DNA of 5,525 nt. It comes from JAAOZN01 sp964421575 (GTDB lineage Archaea; Thermoproteota; Nitrososphaeria; Nitrososphaerales; JAAOZN01). Below the pieces are notes generated by a model. That model searched no databases. It saw nothing but the letters and a program-made list of their open reading frames with translations, and was not told where the DNA came from. Numbering within the stretch: the stretch's first letter is position 1; each line of letters begins with the position of its first letter. The position numbers and the translations under genes were made by a program. The stretch lies in contig CAYQXI010000090.1 in the NCBI GenBank assembly GCA_964421575.1, positions 1 through 5,525 of the forward strand, given 5' to 3'. Shown piece after piece: positions 1 through 3,864 of this stretch.

Positions 1-4
1 ACTC

Positions 5-208
5 GTGAAGCAAAAGGAAGAGCAGCATCCACCTCCTTCCCTCGATCTTAAAAATTGGCTAACTTTTGTGAGGCGTTGGGGTATTATTGTTGATAGCCTC
101 TGGCTCATACCTGAACGAGATAGCAGTGGCGCTATGAAGGACCTCCACCACGGCGAGTTTATACCACAGATACCTAGGCAAGCCATCTTAAGATTCACCA
201 GACCCTAG
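5..208 (+). pseudogene. N-terminal fragment of a SAM-dependent DNA methyltransferase (broken gene, part 1)
   Basis: This is a 67-codon reading frame that opens with GTG at position 5. The frame is also open to the left edge, so the true start may lie outside the window. The middle (LKNWLTFVRRW, residues 16-26) and the end (HHGEFIPQIPRQAILRFTRP, residues 48-67) resemble the conserved N-terminal block of archaeal/bacterial N4/N6 DNA methylases. In that block, an H-x-F-P-x-x-x-x-x-x-I-x-x-F/Y-T motif is followed directly by 'GD-x-VLDPF-x-GSGTT', the SAM-binding motif I. Here TAG (206-208) ends translation exactly where motif I should start. The next reading frame resumes beyond that motif, so the SAM site is missing. 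It is read as part of one decayed gene with the piece at 208-702. The family assignment is by remembered pattern and is moderately secure. A functional stand-alone peptide is unlikely. Confidence 0.6.
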
Positions 209-702
209 TGAGGGTTGAGGTGATAGAAGGAGATAGTAGAGGAATCGATTTTCAGAGCATCCTCTCTGAGAGAGGCTTTAGGGAAGCATCTTTAGTGATC
301 GCGCACCCACCCTACCACGATATCATCAAATACGGCGATGATCCGAGGAACCTAGCAAACGTATCTACATTAGAAGAGTTCCTCAGCGCATACGGCAAGG
401 TTGTCGATAACGTGCTCAGAATCCTAGCCAAAGGCGGATACTTTGTGCACGGCATAGGAGATAAGTATGCTGAAGGTGAGTGGGTCCCGCTAGGGTTCTA
501 CACGATAAGTGAGACGCTCAAAAGAGGTTTGAGGCTTAAAGCAATCTGCGTCAAGAACTTCGAAGAAACCTTAGCCAAGCGGAGGCAGATACACCTCTGG
601 AAATACCAAGGTGTTAAAGTCAGGAACCTACTTCTTCAAACACGAATACATCATGTTCTTTCAGAAAGTAAACTATACGCAAAAATCTTCAGCCAGCATT
701 AA
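208..702 (+). pseudogene. Catalytic fragment of a SAM-dependent DNA methyltransferase (part 2; motif IV present, motif I absent)
   Basis: This 164-codon frame starts at GTG 208, overlapping the TAG of the preceding fragment by one base and lying in another frame. Residues 2-11 (RVEVIEGDSR) match the strand and acidic loop that normally follow motif I in methylases. HPPY at residues 33-36 is the motif IV catalytic tetrad (D/N/S/H-PPY) that positions the target amino group. EEFLSAYGKVVDNVLRILAKGG (about 56-77) and GYFVHGIGDKYAEGEWVPLGF (78-97) are the usual helix and motif V-VII-like strand of the N4/N6 DNA methylase fold. The family would transfer a methyl group from SAM to an adenine N6 or cytosine N4. 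Without the glycine-rich SAM motif this piece should be inactive alone. After about residue 133 (LWKY) the frame leaves the family pattern. The expected C-terminus is found one base over, so residues about 134-164 are probably spurious. Target specificity cannot be told. Confidence 0.7.
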
Positions 703-712
703 ATGCCACTAA
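602..712 (+). pseudogene. Frameshifted C-terminal tail of the DNA methyltransferase (part 3)
   Basis: Reading one base out of phase with the upstream catalytic fragment gives SGTYFFKHEYIMFFQK from about position 620 to 667, then a short tail to TAA at 710-712. The hydrophobic 'KHEYI-x-F-F-x-K' signature is the normal last beta strand of archaeal N4/N6 DNA methylases, where it follows an 'LWKY'-like segment closely. That segment ends at about 609 in the other frame, so a one-base indel between roughly 600 and 625 explains both halves. The tail is in the same frame as the N-terminal fragment at 5-208. A sequencing or assembly error could cause this indel but not the loss of motif I upstream. 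Confidence 0.6.
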
Positions 713-726
713 AATAAAATAATATT
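710..726 (-). terminator. Probable T-rich terminator of the minus-strand operon
   Basis: Immediately after the stop codon of the nre gene (TGA, complement of 729-731) the minus strand reads AATATTATTTTATTTTA. T-rich stretches of this kind are typical intrinsic termination signals for archaeal RNA polymerase and need no hairpin. No convincing stem-loop precedes it. The plus strand over the same interval is A-rich rather than T-rich, so it serves the minus-strand unit better than the methylase remnant. Inference from composition and position only. Confidence 0.4.
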
Positions 727-728
727 GA

Positions 729-2045
729 TCAGACATAATCCTTTATGCTCTTTTGGCTGAGCGCTCCTCTGAGTATGATGCTGTGCTGAATCCAGCTTTG
801 AAGAGGCACCCTCAACAAACCCCTAATGAATCTTAACGCTTCTTCTAATGTTTCGAAGATCTGCGGCTTAGTCTTTAATGCTGCGCGGATATTCTCCCTA
901 ACGTTCCACACACCCACTGGAAGTATGTATTCGGGGTATATTTCGCGGAGCGCTAGCACGGTTGCTTGGCGCCTCATTCTGCTGAGCGCTTCAGCCGCTG
1001 CTAATCTCGTTGCGTAGTAGCACCCTCCTATAGATGGGTAATCTTTACGCCCCCAGTATGGCTCATAGTCGCCCATGATTGCGGGTTTAGGTGAAGCGCC
1101 CTCTGGGTTCCAAGGTGTGCCTGGGAACCAAGCTTCTATCCACTCGAAGCTCCAAAGTTTGGGTATTAGGATAATTATGTAGAGGTTGCCGATGTTCTTA
1201 AGGTAAAAAACCATATATTTGTCTATGGTAGGGTGATTCTTTACTTCTTTGACGAGCGCTTCCGATAGGATGCTGTCCACTGCTGTTATACTCCACCTCG
1301 TTGGAACAAGCCTCCTCCTCTTCCCCTCACCGAACATGCCTAGGCTGAAGGCGCGCTGTATCCTTGTGACCAGCACACCCTTCTTATACAGCTCAGTGAC
1401 GGCTTCGGCAGCCTTCAGATCTCTATCATAATACGCTTTCTCTATCCGCCTATCTACGCTGCTATCTGAGGCTTTAAATGAGCGTAGGGGCGCTGAGGGG
1501 CCGAAGGGTTGGGCGATATCTGATAAGATAAGCATCTTAGTAGGCCTCTTTTCGAAGACCGCCTCAGCATCCACAGCCCTTACACTCATCGCAAGCTCCT
1601 GCAAAGTATCTAGCAGCCTATTTCCGGTTGAAGCTGCTTTAACTTCGAGCCTACTCTTCCCTCTAACAAGGCTGTATCTGAAGTTTACGATCTCCTCTAT
1701 CCCCTTACCCAACCACCACTCAGGCGTATCTAACAGAACTGTGTCGCCGTAGAAGTGGGGGAGTAGGGGGCCGACATACACCTTGGGGTAGCCTATGCGC
1801 CCGACGAAGGCTGCTGGTGGTGTTGAGCCGGATATCTGCTCACGCTCTAAAACACTTTTAACCTTCACGAGTGCTTCAGCCTTCACGAGTATGGGGCATC
1901 TGGCTTTTCCACATAGCATCCTAGCCCCTCTGCAGGCTAAGCATAAGGTGGGGTAGAGCCTACCTGAAACCCTAACGCCATCGCCTAAGGCCTCCACTAC
2001 GTCGTAAGGTAGAATATCGCTTAGCCCCCCTCCCCCCACCATCAT
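729..2045 (-). CDS. nre: Nre family archaeal DNA repair protein with N-terminal zinc finger and C-terminal PIP-like box
   Basis: This 438-residue protein matches the full architecture of archaeal Nre (NreA/NreB) proteins. Cys35, 38, 45 and 50 (C-x2-C-x6-C-x4-C, in CLACRGARMLCGKARC) form the N-terminal zinc finger. PPAAFVGRIGYPKVYVGPL (76-94) is the Nre N-domain signature. RAFSLGMFGEG (231-241) with RRLVPTRWSITAVDS (244-258), GDYEPYWGRKDY (325-336) and LPVGVWNVRENIR (375-387) are the conserved blocks of the middle and C-terminal domains. The last eight residues, QKSIKDYV, fit a PCNA-interacting peptide (Q-x2-[I/L/M]-x2-aromatic). From published work on the family, Nre takes part in DNA-damage tolerance through PCNA. 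Its biochemical activity is not settled. It is the last gene of the operon, 32 bp after the FrhB-like gene. The start is uncertain: two tandem ATGs (2045 and 2042), no Shine-Dalgarno upstream, and a G-rich tract just inside the gene. NreA versus NreB cannot be decided here. Confidence 0.93.
   Translation of the reverse strand: MMVGGGGLSDILPYDVVEALGDGVRVSGRLYPTLCLACRGARMLCGKARCPILVKAEALVKVKSVLEREQISGSTPPAAFVGRIGYPKVYVGPLLPHFYGDTVLLDTPEWWLGKGIEEIVNFRYSLVRGKSRLEVKAASTGNRLLDTLQELAMSVRAVDAEAVFEKRPTKMLILSDIAQPFGPSAPLRSFKASDSSVDRRIEKAYYDRDLKAAEAVTELYKKGVLVTRIQRAFSLGMFGEGKRRRLVPTRWSITAVDSILSEALVKEVKNHPTIDKYMVFYLKNIGNLYIIILIPKLWSFEWIEAWFPGTPWNPEGASPKPAIMGDYEPYWGRKDYPSIGGCYYATRLAAAEALSRMRRQATVLALREIYPEYILPVGVWNVRENIRAALKTKPQIFETLEEALRFIRGLLRVPLQSWIQHSIILRGALSQKSIKDYV
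732..755 (-). other. C-terminal PCNA-interacting peptide (PIP-like box) of Nre
   Basis: The last eight codons of nre encode Q431-K-S-I434-K-D-Y437-V438 before TGA. The PIP consensus is Q-x-x-[I/L/M]-x-x-[F/Y]-[F/Y]. The glutamine, the aliphatic residue and the first aromatic are present, while the second aromatic is replaced by valine. Archaeal Nre proteins are known to end in such motifs, which plug into the sliding clamp PCNA. The position at the extreme C-terminus is as expected for the family. Confidence 0.7.
2025..2040 (-). repeat. G-tract immediately inside the nre start
   Basis: Codons 2-7 of the nre reading frame contain GGTGGGGGGAGGGGGG on the coding strand: two runs of six G separated by one A. 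It encodes V-G-G-G-G, residues not part of any conserved Nre block. Such homopolymers are prone to length change and to sequencing indels. A one-base change would separate the ATGs from the conserved body of the protein. Confidence 0.6.
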
Positions 2046-2076
2046 CTAACTATGGGTTGTTAGAAGTTGATTAACC

Positions 2077-2082
2077 TTTAAA
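2077..2082 (-). promoter_or_regulatory. Possible internal TATA box (box A) for nre
   Basis: On the minus strand, TTTAAA overlaps the stop codon of the FrhB-like gene. Its centre is about 34 bases before the first nre ATG. Archaeal TATA boxes sit about 26-28 bases before the transcription start, so a transcript would begin at about 2052, giving a leader of only about 7-10 bases. That would agree with the absence of a Shine-Dalgarno before nre. No clear BRE is visible, and A/T hexamers are common by chance. Weak inference. Confidence 0.22.
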
Positions 2083-3172
2083 CAATAAGTGCGGGGGTTG
2101 GTGTAGGTAACTCCGCTATAGCTTTGGCTGCTCCAGTTTTCTTGTTTTTGGAGAGCTTCATCATCAGATCATAGGCTGTCTTAAACTCTTGCAGCGGCTT
2201 CGCTTCAATAACACGGTCTTCAATCATTTCATTAACTATCTGCTCAGCCAACTCACTTCTTACTAAAACGACATTCCAGCCGTCTAACCCCACACCGCCT
2301 GCTGAGACATCAGCGTCTTCAGCCGAGAAGTCGTCGCAGAATTCGCAAGCCCTCCTAACATACTTCTTTACATCCTTGAGCGCTAATTCACGCCGCTGCC
2401 CATCCTTCAAGTAGATGAGGAATTTACCTTTGATGTTTGTTTTTACGATCTGGTCTAAAGGTATCTTCATCTCTCCCTCTATCTTCTGCTTCATCAACCC
2501 AAAATAGTCAAAACTCTCGCTACAGAAGAGGCCTATCGTAAGCTTAATTCGCTCAAATGGCTTGACGTTATTAAGCTGCGCCTTCTTAAGGGATTGAATC
2601 TGACAAGGTACACCAACAAACGCAACCTTACCCGTAGGGTAGGGTGCTGAGTCTGGTAGTCCGCTTAGTAATGAGATTATATTTGGTGAGTAGGTGTATC
2701 TAGTACCGGCTGCTGAAAGTATTTCTTCGGCGCTTCTAGCTAAGAGTGGCACTGCGAGCTGAGGCTCTTTACCTACTCCTGAAAGTATAGCTGCGTCTAT
2801 CATACCGTTTTCATAAGTCCATAGAAGCAGGGTTGTCACAAAGCCCCCATCTTGGCATACTTTACGCACATCCTCCCTAGTCGTCCTTATGGCGAAAGCG
2901 GCTCTAAAACTCCCTACCCCTTCTTTAGGTACTCTGCTGACAATCCCTAACTTTTCAAGTAGTATGTCTGCTCTTGAGCAGGATAATAGGCAGATTCCGC
3001 AATCTACGCACCTTACGCTATCTCTTAAAGGCTTGTCCACATAATCTAAACAATCTTTGCTATTGACTCTACAAGCTACGGTGCAGGTGCCGCATCTTGA
3101 GCAGAGATCAGTCTCAATAACCTTATCTAATATGTCTGTGTATTTTAATCCGCTTAGCCAATGTAAGCTCAT
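2078..3172 (-). CDS. FrhB/FpoF-like coenzyme F420 hydrogenase/dehydrogenase beta subunit family protein, two N-terminal [4Fe-4S] sites
   Basis: This iron-sulfur flavoprotein of the FrhB family has 364 residues from the start chosen here. The N-terminus holds a ferredoxin-like module. Cys24, 27, 30 and 34 (CSRCGTCTVAC) and Cys55, 58, 61 and 65 (CVDCGICLLSC) would bind two [4Fe-4S] clusters, although the proline usual after the fourth Cys is missing in both. The FrhB core follows: CQDGGFVTTLLLWTYENGMIDAA (from 106), GTRYTYSP (156-163), GVPCQIQSLKK (187-197), LFCSESF (215-221) and CEFCDDFSAEDADVSAGG (276-293). Family members carry FAD and exchange electrons with F420, as hydrogenase, dehydrogenase or oxidoreductase subunits. 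The ferredoxin-plus-FrhB layout and the length resemble FpoF/FqoF, the F420H2-oxidising subunit. No partner hydrogenase or Fpo genes are visible, so the real acceptor is unknown. An upstream ATG (3187) is in frame, but GGAGGTG six bases before ATG 3172 favours the latter. A gene for a small membrane protein lies just upstream. Confidence 0.88.
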   Translation of the reverse strand: MSLHWLSGLKYTDILDKVIETDLCSRCGTCTVACRVNSKDCLDYVDKPLRDSVRCVDCGICLLSCSRADILLEKLGIVSRVPKEGVGSFRAAFAIRTTREDVRKVCQDGGFVTTLLLWTYENGMIDAAILSGVGKEPQLAVPLLARSAEEILSAAGTRYTYSPNIISLLSGLPDSAPYPTGKVAFVGVPCQIQSLKKAQLNNVKPFERIKLTIGLFCSESFDYFGLMKQKIEGEMKIPLDQIVKTNIKGKFLIYLKDGQRRELALKDVKKYVRRACEFCDDFSAEDADVSAGGVGLDGWNVVLVRSELAEQIVNEMIEDRVIEAKPLQEFKTAYDLMMKLSKNKKTGAAKAIAELPTPTPALIV

Positions 3173-3178
3173 TTTCGG

Positions 3179-3185
3179 CACCTCC
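3179..3185 (-). promoter_or_regulatory. Shine-Dalgarno that decides the start of the FrhB-like gene
   Basis: GGAGGTG on the minus strand lies six bases before ATG 3172. The sequence includes the last base of another in-frame ATG (3187-3185), five codons upstream. An ATG that itself overlaps the ribosome binding site is an unlikely start, and no comparable site precedes it. The shorter protein, beginning MSLHWLSGLK, is therefore preferred. Confidence 0.75.
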
Positions 3186-3211
3186 ATTTGCTTAACCCCA
3201 ATTTAAGTTCT

Positions 3212-3619
3212 TCATCTTTTGTAGCCGAAAAGATAGAATTCGATGAGGAGGGCTAGAAGGAGCCCAACTATACCAACGAAGAGGTAAAAGTTGCTAACGC
3301 GTTTGCTTGATGTGAACTTGCTACCTCGATAGATTAGGTAGATGCTTGAAGCACCAACTATTAGTGCGAAGATGTATATGATCGTCTCACCTATGCTTTG
3401 AATAGTAGAAGAAGTGAAGATTATCGCTTGCGGCGCTGTGGCTCTCAACCCCTCGAGTACCGCATTTATCCCTCCACCTAAAAGAATGAACATCGCAAGC
3501 AGATAAAGCCCCTCTATCACTTTTCCGACAGAGATTTTGAGGATGCCTCTGACGAGTCCGCTCTTCTCTAATCTTCTGCTTATTTTTGCGGTAAAGTTGT
3601 CAAGAGCCTTCTTCAGCAA
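3212..3619 (-). CDS. Small three-helix membrane protein of unknown function
   Basis: I do not recognise a family for this 135-residue protein. It has a basic amphipathic N-terminus (residues 1-30: K3, K4, K12, R15, R16, K19, R24, K28), then three hydrophobic segments at about 34-58, 77-97 and 109-131. A Ser/Lys/Arg loop (98-108) lies between the second and third, and the protein ends YKR. It has no cysteine or histidine and so no obvious metal or redox ligand. By the positive-inside rule the basic N-terminus and the 98-108 loop should face the cytoplasm, although this is only prediction. It starts with TTG and overlaps the preceding gene by seven bases (TTGCTGA), which suggests coupled translation. 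The FrhB-like gene begins 39 bp after its stop, so a membrane anchor or partner role is conceivable but unproven. An upstream GAGGAGG supports the start, and no ATG or other good start lies nearby. Confidence 0.75.
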   Translation of the reverse strand: MLKKALDNFTAKISRRLEKSGLVRGILKISVGKVIEGLYLLAMFILLGGGINAVLEGLRATAPQAIIFTSSTIQSIGETIIYIFALIVGASSIYLIYRGSKFTSSKRVSNFYLFVGIVGLLLALLIEFYLFGYKR

Positions 3620-3864
3620 TCTTCCTCCTCCTTTAAGCGTTTAAGCTCCATCTTCGCGACATCTTTGACCCACTCTCCACACTCAGATAACTCGAGCAGC
3701 CTCTCTAAATACCTTCTTTTATCTATTATTTTATCTATTACACCATAACCATATGCTCTACACCAACGCCTATATCCTTCGCTGAGGCTTCGATGTGCTT
3801 CAGCATGGTAGAAGCAGAGCCCGTCGCTGGATCTGCTCTCCCTCCAGCACAACAAACACTTCAA
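3613..3864 (-). CDS. Small CxxC/CxxH zinc-binding-like protein, uncharacterised
   Basis: The protein has 83 residues. The N-terminus carries Cys3, Cys6, Cys17 and His20 (C-x2-C-x10-C-x2-H), a compact arrangement well suited to one zinc ion. The rest is charged and probably helical: a Y-R-R-W-C-R-A-Y-G stretch (31-39), then RRYLERLLELSECGEWVKDVAKMELKR in two helices. Similar short archaeal proteins with an N-terminal CxxC, a 'Y-x2-W-x2-A-x-G' segment and 'G-x-W-x-K-x-V' near the end look familiar to me, but I know no assigned function. The start is TTG 3864, overlapping the topoisomerase TGA as TTGA. An in-frame TAG lies two codons upstream, and later TTG codons would remove Cys3, so the start is well constrained. 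The C-terminal helix runs into EEEDC. An internal 12-bp duplication gives VIDKIIDK (42-49). DNA or RNA binding next to a topoisomerase gene is possible, but this is a guess. Confidence 0.78.
   Translation of the reverse strand: MKCLLCWRESRSSDGLCFYHAEAHRSLSEGYRRWCRAYGYGVIDKIIDKRRYLERLLELSECGEWVKDVAKMELKRLKEEEDC
3624..3630 (-). promoter_or_regulatory. Shine-Dalgarno for the membrane-protein gene (TTG start)
   Basis: GAGGAGG on the minus strand lies four bases before TTG 3619, inside the last codons of the zinc-binding-like gene, where it encodes Glu-Glu. It is the main support for choosing the unusual TTG start. Translation of the upstream gene ends at TGA 3615-3613, within the new start region, so reinitiation is plausible. 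Confidence 0.6.
3717..3740 (-). repeat. Perfect 12-bp tandem duplication inside the small zinc-binding-like gene
   Basis: On the coding (minus) strand TAATAGATAAAA occurs twice without a gap. It is in frame and gives the repeated peptide IDKI-IDK between the first helix and the RRYLERLLE helix. Twelve bases preserve the reading frame, which fits a tolerated recent slippage duplication in a linker. Confidence 0.8.

Noticed and set aside
696..706. Inverted repeat GCATTAAATGC near the methylase end
   Set aside because: The five-base arms have a one-base centre, too short and tight for a stable hairpin, so it was not called as a terminator stem.
826..1431. Plus-strand open frames of about 60 codons at 826-1017 and 1249-1431
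   Set aside because: They lie opposite the strongly conserved Nre coding sequence, have Ser/Leu-rich shadow composition and match no motif.
1862..1890. Direct repeat CCTTCACGAGT (1862-1872 and 1880-1890)
   Set aside because: It is within nre and encodes the similar short helix segments LVKAEALVKV. Eleven bases recurring once in coding sequence is compatible with chance.
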